Below, piece after piece: positions 8,872-15,783 of a stretch of DNA of 64,000 bases (the stretch's first letter is position 1; each line of letters begins with the position of its first letter). This stretch comes from a virus. The position numbers and the translations under genes are program-made. The notes under the pieces were generated by a model that worked only from the letters and a program-made list of their open reading frames with translations, did not search any database and was not told the origin of the DNA. The stretch covers positions 1 through 64,000 of IMG/VR virus record IMGVR_UViG_3300010396_000045; one strand, given 5' to 3'.

Positions 8872-9230
8872 CAAAACCGAACGATGACTTTCGGGCTCGG
8901 GCCGACCGAGACATCCAGAGAGCTGGGCTGACGGATGACCCATACGGCCCGCTGTACCGAAACCAAGTAGAGATCCACGAGGAGCAGAAAGAGCTAGTCG
9001 CGGCTGTTCGCTCTCTAGTCCAGCAGAAGCCTCCGCCTCTTACGCGCGGACAGATACGCTCCGCGATTACGCCAGAGGTTTTACGTGAGATGGCGCGATG
9101 GGGCGTTGCCTTCTTGCTTGCTGGTATTGTGTGCGGTGCATCCGCTGGATGGTTCGCAGGCGCGTGGCATTACGACGGTCGCTGTCGATCGGTGTATTCA
9201 GCGGATACGTGCGACAAGATAACGAGGTAG
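8859..9230 (+). CDS. TraM/StbC-like small membrane protein
   Basis: 123 residues from a GTG that overlaps the ATPase gene by 13 bases. The N-terminus is charged (DPYGPLYRNQVEIHEEQKEL). A single hydrophobic segment (WGVAFLLAGIVCGASAGWF) lies near residue 82-100, with a short tail after it. This topology and its place as third gene after a DNA-binding protein and a ParA-like ATPase match TraM (IncP) or StbC (IncW). The identity is by synteny and topology rather than by motif. Confidence 0.7.
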   Translation: MAALTKPNDDFRARADRDIQRAGLTDDPYGPLYRNQVEIHEEQKELVAAVRSLVQQKPPPLTRGQIRSAITPEVLREMARWGVAFLLAGIVCGASAGWFAGAWHYDGRCRSVYSADTCDKITR

Positions 9231-9231
9231 C

Positions 9232-9618
9232 ATGACGAAGCTAGTATGGGATAAGGCCCGACCCGAGCGCCTTCCTGTTTTCGAGACACGATCGCAGCGG
9301 CATGCTGGATACGACGCTGACAGAATGCTGAACCAGCAAGAGACCAGGAAGCACTTCTACCGCGACGTTCCGAAGCTAGGACACGTTGCAGTCTCTCGGC
9401 ATGCTCAGTCCCAGATGATTGCCGCCGGTATTACTCAGGAAGCGTTCGACAAGACGCTCTTGACGCCAGCCAAGCCGGATATATCAGATGGAGCGGATAT
9501 TCTTTGGCGTGAGCGCGACGGGCTTCGCATCGTGATCCTCGTTAATCCGACGCCCAATACCGGCGCTAAGCTGGTGAAGACGGTCTTTCGTGTGAAGGCT
9601 CAGGCCAAGGCAAAGTGA
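9232..9618 (+). CDS. DUF4258 / RelE-superfamily-like protein
   Basis: 128 residues, starting 1 base after the preceding stop. The core reads HVAVSRHAQSQMIAAGIT, then a strand-rich part (ILWRERDGLRIVIL) and KTVFRVKAQ. This resembles the DUF4258 pattern of a His near the N-terminus, an 'R-x-x-GI' helix and a compact beta sheet, related to RelE/BrnT-type RNases. No obvious antitoxin partner is adjacent, so a free-standing toxin role is uncertain. Confidence 0.6.
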   Translation: MTKLVWDKARPERLPVFETRSQRHAGYDADRMLNQQETRKHFYRDVPKLGHVAVSRHAQSQMIAAGITQEAFDKTLLTPAKPDISDGADILWRERDGLRIVILVNPTPNTGAKLVKTVFRVKAQAKAK

Positions 9619-10688
9619 CCATGCCGAATTATACTGGTGTGAATTCCCTCATAGCGTTGGCAGATAAATACCTTACATCGCTGGAGGAATTACTAAGGGG
9701 CGCCAGGCATATGACTAAATACAATTTCCAGCAGATCTCTGTGCAGGGCGATACCGGCGGTACTGTCGCGAGCGGGATTAACGACGAGGGCCAGATATCC
9801 GGCTGGTCGGTTCCGGGCGGATATAATATCTACCCGCATTCGTTCGTTGATACGAACGGCAGCATGGTGCCTTTGACCTCGAGTAGTCCCGTATTTATGT
9901 CAGGTCAGGCCGCAGCAGCGGGGATCAACAACGAAGGCCAGATATCCGGCACGCAGGGCAGCTCGCCGGTTGGCATCAGAGCGTTCCTTTGGGCCCCGGA
10001 CAAAACCGCACAGACCTTCAGCAGCGTTCCTACCGCTACCTACGGCACATTGTCGCACGGAGGCGGCGTTAACGACCTCGGCCAGGTTGTCGGATCGAAC
10101 GACGCCTTCAACGGGTTTAACGGGCACAACTCCTTCCTGTGGCAGGCCGGGAAGATGTCCTTCCTGCAATACCCCGGCGCTACGTTTACCGACGCTCGAG
10201 GTATTAGCGACGACGGAACGATTGTGGGCTACTACAGCGCTGCCAGGCTGCCCAACGGGTCTTCTGCTCCTAATCATCCATTCGTTGATACCAACGGGCA
10301 CATGACGGCAATCATGGTGCCAGGAGCTGTGTCGGCGGAGGCCAACGCTATATCGCCGGACGGACGGCAGATCGTCGGGACGTACCAGGATTCGGCTGGG
10401 CACAATCACGGCTGGATTGACAGGGCAGGGCGCATACAGACTCTCGATATGCCGGGGGCCACTGATACGTCGCTCCTAGGCCTGAACGACTTCAAGCAGA
10501 TCGTCGGCTCGTATGTGACAGCCGGCGATCCGGTGCAGCATGGGTTTGTTGCTACTCCGGATACAGAAGACCTACATGGAGGTCCGCAAGCGCTACCGGG
10601 GATAGTTCGGCAGCATACCGGGCTGTCGCAGGGGGCGCTGTTCTACGATCCGAGCCATCCGGTTATGTCGGGGATGGTGACGTCCTGA
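9615..10688 (+). CDS. HAF-repeat beta-propeller-like protein
   Basis: 357 residues. It contains at least six repeats built on GINDEGQISG / GVNDLGQVVG / GISDDGTIVG / AISPDGRQIVG, each followed by a strand ending in 'AFLW' or 'PFVDTNG'. This is the 'extracellular repeat, HAF family' signature of secreted or surface propeller-like proteins. No signal peptide is visible. The start is either GTG 9615 (overlapping the previous stop), ATG 9621 or ATG 9711. It is coupled to the transfer leader operon; its function there is unknown. Confidence 0.8.
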   Translation: MTMPNYTGVNSLIALADKYLTSLEELLRGARHMTKYNFQQISVQGDTGGTVASGINDEGQISGWSVPGGYNIYPHSFVDTNGSMVPLTSSSPVFMSGQAAAAGINNEGQISGTQGSSPVGIRAFLWAPDKTAQTFSSVPTATYGTLSHGGGVNDLGQVVGSNDAFNGFNGHNSFLWQAGKMSFLQYPGATFTDARGISDDGTIVGYYSAARLPNGSSAPNHPFVDTNGHMTAIMVPGAVSAEANAISPDGRQIVGTYQDSAGHNHGWIDRAGRIQTLDMPGATDTSLLGLNDFKQIVGSYVTAGDPVQHGFVATPDTEDLHGGPQALPGIVRQHTGLSQGALFYDPSHPVMSGMVTS

Positions 10689-10702
10689 CGGTGGTTTCGG
10701 GT

Positions 10703-11005
10703 TTAGGCATGTTTCCTCCAAACCAGATAACCGTTGGCAACGAGTATTCCCCACATAGCAAGGAACTCTGGCAGCGTAGCGATCTTGGCAACGCACCAGA
10801 TTGCGCCGATGAATACCGGCGTTATGACAGCGCTATAAAGCGCGGCTCGCGCGATACTACGGACCCATATGTCAGCGTCTGCCCGAAGTCGCTCCGTCAC
10901 CCGGATGCGAGTCGCGGGGTAAGGTTCACATAGCCAGCAGGTTCCGCCCGACCCGCCCCAATTGCCGCCACACCGAGGGCAGACTGTGGTGTCTTTCTCA
11001 CTCAT
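10703..11005 (-). CDS. Zinc-ribbon membrane protein
   Basis: 100 residues. Two CxxC pairs at the N-terminus (CPRCGG and CWLCEP) form a zinc ribbon. Two hydrophobic segments follow (ALYSAVITPVFIGAIWCVA and FLAMWGILVANGYLVW). It is the last gene of a four-gene minus-strand operon with the recombinase fragment, the GIY-YIG protein and the XRE regulator, overlapping the preceding gene by 8 bases. Function unknown. Confidence 0.7.
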   Translation of the reverse strand: MSEKDTTVCPRCGGNWGGSGGTCWLCEPYPATRIRVTERLRADADIWVRSIARAALYSAVITPVFIGAIWCVAKIATLPEFLAMWGILVANGYLVWRKHA

Positions 11006-11243
11006 CTGATTTCCTTTTCGCTTGGTTCTCTAGAGCCTTGGCGAGCCTCTTGGCGTAGCCAGCCGGCGTCATTCCTATCTGGCGAGCCGCTACAGCCTTC
11101 GGGAGATGCTGGGCGGCCAGGATCTGTTCGTCTGTGAATTGGGACTGACGCCCCTTCCAGCCGCGCTCTCGGGCAGCTCTCAGGCCAGCCATAGTGCGCT
11201 CGTGGGCGATGGCGCGCTCGAACTCAGCGAACACAGCTAGCAT
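10998..11243 (-). CDS. Truncated serine recombinase (C-terminal part only)
   Basis: 81 residues beginning MLAVFAEFERAIAHERTMAG, the long helix that follows the catalytic domain in resolvases and invertases, and ending in a Hin-like helix-turn-helix (AVAARQIGMTPAGYAKRLAKA). The catalytic serine domain is absent and no upstream frame supplies it. It has its own GGAGG about 10 bases before the ATG, and the ATG overlaps the stop of the upstream gene. It is therefore still translatable. It may act as a bare DNA-binding domain or be a remnant. Confidence 0.75.
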   Translation of the reverse strand: MLAVFAEFERAIAHERTMAGLRAARERGWKGRQSQFTDEQILAAQHLPKAVAARQIGMTPAGYAKRLAKALENQAKRKSDE

Positions 11244-11701
11244 CAGGAATTATCCTCCAAGCGCAGATCAGCCGCCTTGCGGTATTCGTCAATCTCCTGA
11301 AGCAGCGCCGGATTGTCCTGTAGGTAGGCATTCGCCTCGGCGACAATCTCATCCAGGTTGTCGGCGCGGACGATCGGCTGGAAGTAGGAGGCGAGACCAT
11401 CGGGCAGCTCACGGCTTGCGCTCTGCATGGCGCGTTCCACGGCGTCCACGAGACGCGCCAGGGGCAGATCATAGACCTCCCTGGACCAGTCGCAGCTAAG
11501 CCCTTTCAGCAGGTTATGCGCCGTCTGCTCGACCCGCAGCGCCGCACGATTGCCCATCTCCCATGCCACCTCGAAGTCGTGCACTATGCCGGTAGCAAGG
11601 TTGTGCTCCGACCGGCGCCGGGAGACGCTGGTCGTCCAGCCTAACTTCCGCAGACCATCGGCCCGCAGAAAGATGTAGACGAAGCCATTCCTGCGGTTCA
11701 T
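11243..11701 (-). CDS. GIY-YIG / T5orf172-type nuclease-like protein
   Basis: 152 residues. The N-terminus (GFVYIFLRADGLRKLGWTTSVSRRRSEHN) matches the GIY-YIG fold of the T5orf172/Mug113 group: a VYIF strand, KLGWT as the 'YIG' counterpart, and the conserved Arg in SRRRSEH. The C-terminal half is helical and not recognised. It overlaps the regulator upstream by 4 bases and the recombinase fragment downstream. It may be a phage-defence or recombination nuclease; catalytic competence is not established. Confidence 0.7.
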   Translation of the reverse strand: MNRRNGFVYIFLRADGLRKLGWTTSVSRRRSEHNLATGIVHDFEVAWEMGNRAALRVEQTAHNLLKGLSCDWSREVYDLPLARLVDAVERAMQSASRELPDGLASYFQPIVRADNLDEIVAEANAYLQDNPALLQEIDEYRKAADLRLEDNS

Positions 11702-11901
11702 CGGTCGCGTCCAATCAGCCGGTAGGATACCACCCGCTCTACACCAAGAGCCGCCAGCATCTTGCCTGCTGGCTCTCGCTTCCCCGCGAGAACATCAGAC
11801 ACATATACTGCCGACATGTTGTTTGACCTCGCCCAGGCTGTTTGCCCCCCGGCTCGGTCGCACTCCCGCCTGAGGCGGGCTAGGAGTTGTTCCCTTGTCA
11901 T
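11698..11901 (-). CDS. Small Cro/CI-like HTH regulator
   Basis: 67 residues with a helix-turn-helix (GGQTAWARSNNMSAVYVSDVLAGKREP) of the XRE/YdaS-like kind. It is the first gene of the minus-strand operon. The start at 11901 lies only 6 bases after a strong -10 element, with no room for a ribosome-binding site. The message is therefore probably leaderless, as for the lambda cI maintenance promoter. It likely controls the divergent promoters at 11908-11954. Confidence 0.8.
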   Translation of the reverse strand: MTREQLLARLRRECDRAGGQTAWARSNNMSAVYVSDVLAGKREPAGKMLAALGVERVVSYRLIGRDR

Positions 11902-11907
11902 GCAAAC

Positions 11908-11954
11908 AATTTAGCGAATTAGCTATTGACTGTCAAGCCGCGGCACAGTATTCT
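11908..11954. promoter_or_regulatory. Overlapping divergent promoters sharing a palindromic -35
   Basis: Minus strand: TTGACA (11936-11931), 17-base spacer, TAAATT (11913-11908), 6 bases from the regulator ATG. Plus strand: TTGACT (11926-11931), 17-base spacer, TATTCT (11949-11954), reading into the small-gene cluster. The two -35 boxes overlap in the palindrome TTGACTGTCAA (11926-11936). A second TGTCAA follows at 11954-11959. Both promoters cannot be occupied at once, which is the layout of a two-state switch. Confidence 0.7.
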
Positions 11955-11990
11955 GTCAACAGTTAATGAAACCACACCCCGGAGTAGAAC

Positions 11991-12206
11991 ATGGACGAAG
12001 TCAGCGACGTAGATGTGATGGAAGCCAATGGCTCGGGAATGGACGCTTACGCAGACAGCAAAAGCATCCACGACAACCCCTACCAGCATCCAGACCTGCG
12101 TTCGGCTTGGCACCAGGGCTGGATGTCAGCGCAGCTTCATGATGATGAGGTTGAGATACGCTGCTACGTGCCAGAGGCAGACGGACGCCTCCTCTACACC
12201 CGATAA
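11991..12206 (+). CDS. Small Rmf/CrpP-like protein
   Basis: 71 residues. The block GMDAYADSKSIHDNPYQHPDLRSAW...GW is the pattern of ribosome-modulation-factor-like small proteins (CrpP/Rmf group: 'G-x-x-A-Y-x-D-G...NPY...W-x-x-GW'). It is the first gene after the plus-strand promoter, with ribosome-binding leader CCGGAGTAGAAC directly before the ATG. Two further genes here reuse the same leader. The exact role is not shown by the sequence. Confidence 0.7.
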   Translation: MDEVSDVDVMEANGSGMDAYADSKSIHDNPYQHPDLRSAWHQGWMSAQLHDDEVEIRCYVPEADGRLLYTR

Positions 12207-12226
12207 ACTTCACCCCGGAGCGGAAC

Positions 12227-12421
12227 ATGACAGACCAAGATCGTGCGGTCAGGATTAGAGCGAAGGCCGATGAACTATGCTCGCTATTGAATGATGCCGC
12301 CGAGGTTGGTCTGCACATCAAGGTCAACATCATACCCTATGTCCACAATCACTCTACGGCGGGCAATGTCGGGAGCGGCTTCAAGGCCCTCGTCTTGGTC
12401 CACCGCGAGACACACATCTAA
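12227..12421 (+). CDS. Small hypothetical protein, 64 residues
   Basis: Preceded by the leader CCGGAGCGGAAC, nearly identical to that of the gene before. The product (MTDQDRAVRIRAKADELCSL...) has a helical N-terminus and a strand-rich C-terminus (HIKVNIIPYVHN...ALVLVHRE). It is typical of phage early-region small proteins; family unknown. Confidence 0.65.
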   Translation: MTDQDRAVRIRAKADELCSLLNDAAEVGLHIKVNIIPYVHNHSTAGNVGSGFKALVLVHRETHI

Positions 12422-12574
12422 ACCCCAGTTAGATGAAACCTCATGGCCGTTCTTCGGAACCACATTGGCGAACGTGGCAGGCACCGCACCCGACGCATGG
12501 TGAGTCGCGGATATCCCAAATATCGGGCCAGCCTGTGGCCATGGGGCAGAGTGAACTAAACTCCGGAGCGGAAC

Positions 12575-12760
12575 ATGACCTACGAAGTCATAGGCTACGC
12601 AGACGAAGCGGCTTTCAACGCTGTCCAGTTCGTTGAGATTGACGACGGACTGCTGAATAAGCGCGAGGCTCTAAATCTCGGCCGCTCTGCTCTCGTTGAG
12701 TTCCCGATCGTCAAGGTGCAGTCCGACGACCGAGAGTTCATCGAAATCCTACGGCGTTGA
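12575..12760 (+). CDS. Small hypothetical protein, 61 residues
   Basis: Third gene with the CCGGAGCGGAAC leader immediately before its ATG. The product is acidic (VEIDDGLLNKREALNLGRSAL) with no known domain. The 153 bases between it and the previous gene hold only a doubtful frame that would run through this leader; I see no other element there. Confidence 0.6.
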   Translation: MTYEVIGYADEAAFNAVQFVEIDDGLLNKREALNLGRSALVEFPIVKVQSDDREFIEILRR

Positions 12761-12765
12761 GCGAT

Positions 12766-12936
12766 ATGAATGACAAGCCATCATGGTATCCCCTCCACGT
12801 TTCGGGCCGCAACAGGCTGCGTGTGGAGGATAGGGCTGGTTGCCTGTTCGCGTTGACCCAGACAATTGAGCAGGCGGCTCTGATAGTTCTGACCATGAAC
12901 TCCGCCGTCAGGCGGGACTTCGAGAGTGCTACTTAA
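12766..12936 (+). CDS. Small hypothetical protein, 56 residues
   Basis: The frame starts 5 bases after the previous stop and ends in TAA at 12934. The product begins MNDKPSWYPLHVSGRNRLRV and resembles the many small DNA-metabolism-region phage proteins with a 'W-x-x-L-x-V' strand, but no function can be assigned. The tight spacing supports translation. Confidence 0.55.
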   Translation: MNDKPSWYPLHVSGRNRLRVEDRAGCLFALTQTIEQAALIVLTMNSAVRRDFESAT

Positions 12937-12961
12937 CCCCGATTGAGGAACGCTTTCTCCC

Positions 12962-13273
12962 ATGGGCCGCACGAGACGCACCGATGATGATAAGAAGCTC
13001 ATGGCCTTAATGGGCCAGCGCCTCCTCTGGGTTCGGGAAGCGCTCGGCTTGAACCAGACCGACATGGCTAGGCGCGTAGGTTTGACCCAAACAGCCTGGT
13101 CCTTATATGAATTGGGCAAACGCTGGCCCGACCAGTTCGAGTTGCCGAGGATCCTAGCTAAGCTAGGGATTACCCATGAGTATCTAATGGGTGGCGACTT
13201 ATCCGGCCTGGATCGGGATGTGGCTATTCGGATAGCGGCCCATCACCCTGAGATAATCCTACGGAAGAAATGA
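12962..13273 (+). CDS. XRE-family helix-turn-helix regulator
   Basis: 103 residues. A canonical HTH_3 domain (GQRLLWVREALGLNQTDMARRVGLTQTAWSLYELGKRWP) occupies residues about 18-54. The C-terminus (DRDVAIRIAAHHPEIILRKK) is short with no protease or dimerisation domain. It lies inside the plus-strand small-gene operon, a second regulator beside the divergent-switch repressor. GAGGAA lies about 12 bases upstream of the ATG. Confidence 0.85.
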   Translation: MGRTRRTDDDKKLMALMGQRLLWVREALGLNQTDMARRVGLTQTAWSLYELGKRWPDQFELPRILAKLGITHEYLMGGDLSGLDRDVAIRIAAHHPEIILRKK

Positions 13274-13292
13274 ACAGAACTTCACTTTCCTC

Positions 13293-13320
13293 TTGTACCA
13301 ATGCAGCATAATGGTATAGT
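13293..13320 (+). promoter_or_regulatory. Sigma70-type promoter upstream of the 13.35 kb gene string
   Basis: TTGTAC (13293-13298), 16-base spacer, TATAGT (13315-13320), in the 80-base gap after the XRE gene and about 35 bases before the next start codon. It would drive the small genes and gcrA downstream. Confidence 0.5.
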
Positions 13321-13353
13321 ATATACGAAGGCCAAATCGAGGAGGACATCCCG

Positions 13354-13464
13354 ATGGAATACGAAGACCAAGAGACCAACGAAGGCGGAGCGGAGAACAC
13401 CTACGCTTTCATCGCTATTCTGATCTGCTCAGTAGCTCTAGCGCTTACCGTACTGCACCCGTAA
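13354..13464 (+). CDS. Single-pass membrane peptide, 36 residues
   Basis: The product starts MEYEDQETNEGGAENTY, then has one hydrophobic helix (AFIAILICSVALALTVL) up to the end. A very strong ribosome-binding leader, GAGGAGGACATCCCG, precedes the ATG. Two other genes (13492 and 57382) have nearly the same leader. Likely a small inner-membrane protein. Confidence 0.65.
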   Translation: MEYEDQETNEGGAENTYAFIAILICSVALALTVLHP

Positions 13465-13491
13465 CGCATACCTATCGAGGAGAATATCCCG

Positions 13492-13671
13492 ATGCGTCCG
13501 ACGAACTTCTACACTGTCACCTTCGTGAACCTGAACGGGGAGACACTGCTCTCTCGGTTCTTCGATACTCTGAGCGCAGCAAGAGCATGGCGCAGACACC
13601 TCCTGGCTAAGCCATACGTCCTCGATGCTTCGATCTATCGCGGTGGCGTTGGCGGTATGCCGGTTGTATAG
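13492..13671 (+). CDS. Small hypothetical protein, 59 residues
   Basis: Preceded by GAGGAGAATATCCCG, a near copy of the leader of the previous gene. The product has alternating strands (NFYTVTFVNLNGETLLSRFF) followed by a helix (TLSAARAWRRHLLAK). Unknown family; the leader and packing support expression. Confidence 0.65.
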   Translation: MRPTNFYTVTFVNLNGETLLSRFFDTLSAARAWRRHLLAKPYVLDASIYRGGVGGMPVV

Positions 13672-13680
13672 GAGGTAGCG

Positions 13681-13908
13681 ATGAGAACAATAAGCCCCAC
13701 AGACCGCCAATCCGGCAACATGCTCCATTTCTTCCGTGAAGCCTTCGATAGAGCACATGAGGAAGGACGAACAAAAGACGCGGGAGACGCCCTGGAACTC
13801 TATTACCTGCTGATCGACGCAAGGCATGAGCCCGACCTAGAGCAGGACGAAGTCTGGATCTCTGGAGCGCCTCGCTTCGCTCCTCCGGAAGCGCGAGAGG
13901 AGGCGTAA
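13681..13908 (+). CDS. Small hypothetical protein, 75 residues
   Basis: AGGAGGTAGCG directly precedes the ATG, an excellent ribosome-binding site that begins in the previous stop codon. The protein is helical and acidic at the C-terminus (PEAREEA). Unknown function; located just upstream of gcrA with a 1-base gap. Confidence 0.65.
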   Translation: MRTISPTDRQSGNMLHFFREAFDRAHEEGRTKDAGDALELYYLLIDARHEPDLEQDEVWISGAPRFAPPEAREEA

Positions 13909-13909
13909 G

Positions 13910-14410
13910 ATGGACTGGGCAGAAGAGACCGTCCAGAAGCTCCGCGAGCTGTGGAACACAGGACTATCGACGGCGCAGATAGGATTGCGCCTCGGCGTCT
14001 CGAAGAACGCTGTGGTCGGCAAAGCGCATCGTCTAGACCTACCGGCTCGTCAGTCACCGATCATACGCGACGGACAGCAGCGCGAAAAGCCCACCAGAGT
14101 GCCACGCGCCAAGCCGTATACGCTGCCGCTCCTCTCCTGCCTCAACGGCTCTACGCCCGCTCCAGAGCCGCGCAATCCCTATGTCCCAAGGATCAGGCAT
14201 CCGGAGGCTCCGATGGCTCGTCCTACGCCTGCCCATAGCGTTCGGGTCGGCCCAGTCTGCGAATGCCGCTGGCCTATCGGGGATCCGAAAGACCGGCAGA
14301 ACTTCCGGTTCTGCGATGCGCCGAGTGAGCCGGGGAAATCTTACTGCGAGACGCACCGCCGCATCGCCTACGTCGTAATCCGCGATAGAAGAGAGGACCA
14401 GGCAGCATGA
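13910..14410 (+). CDS. gcrA: GcrA family cell-cycle regulator
   Basis: 166 residues. The N-terminal DNA-binding domain (WAEETVQKLRELWNTGLSTAQI, then LGVSKNAVVGKAHRL, LPARQSPI) matches alphaproteobacterial GcrA closely. A C-terminal Cys/His-rich segment (CRWPIGDP...FCDAPSEPGKSYCETHRRIAY) corresponds to the sigma70-binding part. GcrA acts as a sigma70 cofactor at promoters with methylated GANTC sites. A phage-borne copy could redirect host cell-cycle transcription. It is embedded in the small-gene operon and overlaps the next gene by 4 bases. Confidence 0.93.
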   Translation: MDWAEETVQKLRELWNTGLSTAQIGLRLGVSKNAVVGKAHRLDLPARQSPIIRDGQQREKPTRVPRAKPYTLPLLSCLNGSTPAPEPRNPYVPRIRHPEAPMARPTPAHSVRVGPVCECRWPIGDPKDRQNFRFCDAPSEPGKSYCETHRRIAYVVIRDRREDQAA

Positions 14411-14631
14411 CCGAACATCCACCATACAGCATCACCGGCAACGTCAACGGTACAGAGCGGATCTGGGCGTTCGATAAGCTGGATGCGGTCATGAAGCTAT
14501 GGGACAAGATAGCGCGCGACCGCATCGTCCCTGGCACTAAGGATGCCATCACGGATCTGAGGCTATTCTATGGAGGCGACAAGCCTGTCGTCGCTCTTGG
14601 CATGCCGTACGGCGGACTATCTGTGCCATAA
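14407..14631 (+). CDS. Small hypothetical protein, 74 residues
   Basis: Its ATG overlaps the gcrA stop codon (ATGA). The product is a mixed alpha/beta small protein (ITGNVNGTERIWAFDKLDAVMKLWDKI...) with no recognised domain. Coupling to gcrA suggests cotranslation. Confidence 0.65.
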   Translation: MTEHPPYSITGNVNGTERIWAFDKLDAVMKLWDKIARDRIVPGTKDAITDLRLFYGGDKPVVALGMPYGGLSVP

Positions 14632-14649
14632 GTTAAAAGGAGGGGGAAA

Positions 14650-14835
14650 ATGATACCTGACATCGGACTGATGATTGCTGCCTACACGATAACCCGACTG
14701 ACCGCGATGCTTGGCCAGCCTACCTCACAAACCAACGTCATAGCAAAGATAAGCGCCGTTGCCGCAGTAGTCGCGACATGCATAGCTATGTTCGACCTCA
14801 TAGGCAAAAGCGCTTCATTCCCAATGCCAGGATAA
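14650..14835 (+). CDS. Small two-helix membrane protein, 61 residues
   Basis: AAAAGGAGGGGG lies just before the ATG. Two hydrophobic stretches (IGLMIAAYTITRLTAML and ISAVAAVVATCIAMFDLIG) suggest a membrane hairpin. Holin-like topology is possible, but no lysis gene is adjacent, so the role is open. Confidence 0.65.
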   Translation: MIPDIGLMIAAYTITRLTAMLGQPTSQTNVIAKISAVAAVVATCIAMFDLIGKSASFPMPG

Positions 14836-14840
14836 CCCAT

Positions 14841-15029
14841 ATGCCACGCAAGACAGAATCCGAGACGATCGATATAGCTGGCCACGTCCAGCGCGAGACC
14901 GAGAAGGCGTATCTGTTCTACGACGGCATCCGCGACGCATGGCTCCCGAAGAGCCAGGTTTCATGGGACGCCGACAAGGGGGTTATGATCGTGCCGGAGT
15001 GGCTGGCGAAGGAACGAGAGCTAGTCTGA
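14841..15029 (+). CDS. Small hypothetical protein, 62 residues
   Basis: Start at the ATG 14841 (MPRKTESETID). An in-frame upstream start at 14778 would run through the preceding gene and is rejected. The sequence (RETEKAYLFYDGIRDAWLPKSQV) reads as a beta-rich small domain similar to proteins of the type 'kAyLfydG...WlPkSqv' seen in phage genomes. Function unknown. It is the last gene before a hairpin. Confidence 0.65.
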   Translation: MPRKTESETIDIAGHVQRETEKAYLFYDGIRDAWLPKSQVSWDADKGVMIVPEWLAKERELV

Positions 15030-15042
15030 GGCCTAGAAACGC

Positions 15043-15072
15043 AAAAAGGCTCCGAGCCGAAGCCCGGAGCCT
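15043..15072 (-). terminator. Intrinsic terminator, minus strand
   Basis: A perfect 8-bp stem, AGGCTCCG (15047-15054) with CGGAGCCT (15065-15072), is flanked on the left by AAAAA. Read on the minus strand this is a stem followed by TTTTT. On the plus strand it has no T-tract, but the stem may still slow transcription after the small-gene string. Confidence 0.6.
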
Positions 15073-15106
15073 AGTCTGTCTATAAACATAGATTGAGGTG
15101 AGTGCT

Positions 15107-15274
15107 ATGGATGAATATGATTACAAACAATTCGAGGCAGCGGCAGAGCTATATATTCGATCATCGGCTCATCTATCGATGAGCGAGGCAGCTAAGCATA
15201 AGGCGGCACAAGAATTGCAGGACGTCTATCTGAAGCTGTGGGTGCTACGGCGAAACGGATTTCGTGTTGACTAA
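15107..15274 (+). CDS. Small hypothetical protein, 55 residues
   Basis: GAGGTGAG lies 5-10 bases before the ATG. The product begins MDEYDYKQFEAAAELYIRSS and is entirely helical, with a repeated Ala/Glu pattern. Unknown family. Confidence 0.55.
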   Translation: MDEYDYKQFEAAAELYIRSSAHLSMSEAAKHKAAQELQDVYLKLWVLRRNGFRVD

Positions 15275-15302
15275 ATCCCCCTCTCACCCGAAGAGACTGA
15301 GA

Positions 15303-15440
15303 ATGATCCGAATAAAGTTCCACCCAGCAGCGCAATTGACGGCCTGGACAGTATTCGTCCTCGTCTTCGGCTGCGCTATTGGATATTACTCCGGATGGAA
15401 CGATGCGCTTAGCAGCGCGTGCCGTCTTGTATGGCACTAA
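15303..15440 (+). CDS. Single-pass membrane peptide, 45 residues
   Basis: The product (MIRIKFHPAAQLTAWTVFVL...) has one hydrophobic helix, WTVFVLVFGCAIGYYSGW. GAGACTGAGA precedes the ATG. It lies just before a convergent minus-strand gene. Function unknown. Confidence 0.5.
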   Translation: MIRIKFHPAAQLTAWTVFVLVFGCAIGYYSGWNDALSSACRLVWH

Positions 15441-15450
15441 AGTCTCACAC

Positions 15451-15783
15451 CTAAGCGCCGGCATCGGGCACGAAACAATACATGATGCTCTCCGGCTGGA
15501 CTGGACTGGCGCACAGGACCGAATGGCCGGTCGGGTTGTCGTCTCTATGCAGCACGATCCTATCCGGCACAGAGATGAACACCTCGCCGAACTTTACCCA
15601 CCAGTGGCCGTCCTGCGTCTTGGCAACGACAGCGCGGCAGTCTCCCATGCCGCAGCAGGACTGGCCTATCTCGTCGTGTAGGTCGTGGAACCACTTCGCA
15701 ACGCTGCTGTTCGGATCAGTCCCAGGAGGAGGCTCGGCGAGTGCTGGAAACGATAGGAGGAGGAAAACTATGATAGGTTTCAT
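15451..15783 (-). CDS. Secreted cysteine-containing protein (110 residues)
   Basis: A signal peptide (MKPIIVFLLLSFPALA) is followed by a domain reading KWFHDLHDEIGQSCCGMGDCR...GHWWVKFGEVFISVPD...NPTGHSVLC...YCFVP. This Cys pattern and the tryptophan-rich strand are typical of a small exported protein family common in rhizobial genomes and their phages; its function is not known to me. Its start overlaps, head to head, the start of the plus-strand gene at 15770. Confidence 0.75.
   Translation of the reverse strand: MKPIIVFLLLSFPALAEPPPGTDPNSSVAKWFHDLHDEIGQSCCGMGDCRAVVAKTQDGHWWVKFGEVFISVPDRIVLHRDDNPTGHSVLCASPVQPESIMYCFVPDAGA

Noticed and set aside
8056-8943. Minus-strand frame of 295 residues inside the ParA-like gene
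   Set aside because: Arg/Pro/His-rich antisense shadow produced by high-GC codons.
12422-12574. Small frame starting at 12433
   Set aside because: It runs through the ribosome-binding leader and start of the 12575 gene, and has no leader of its own.
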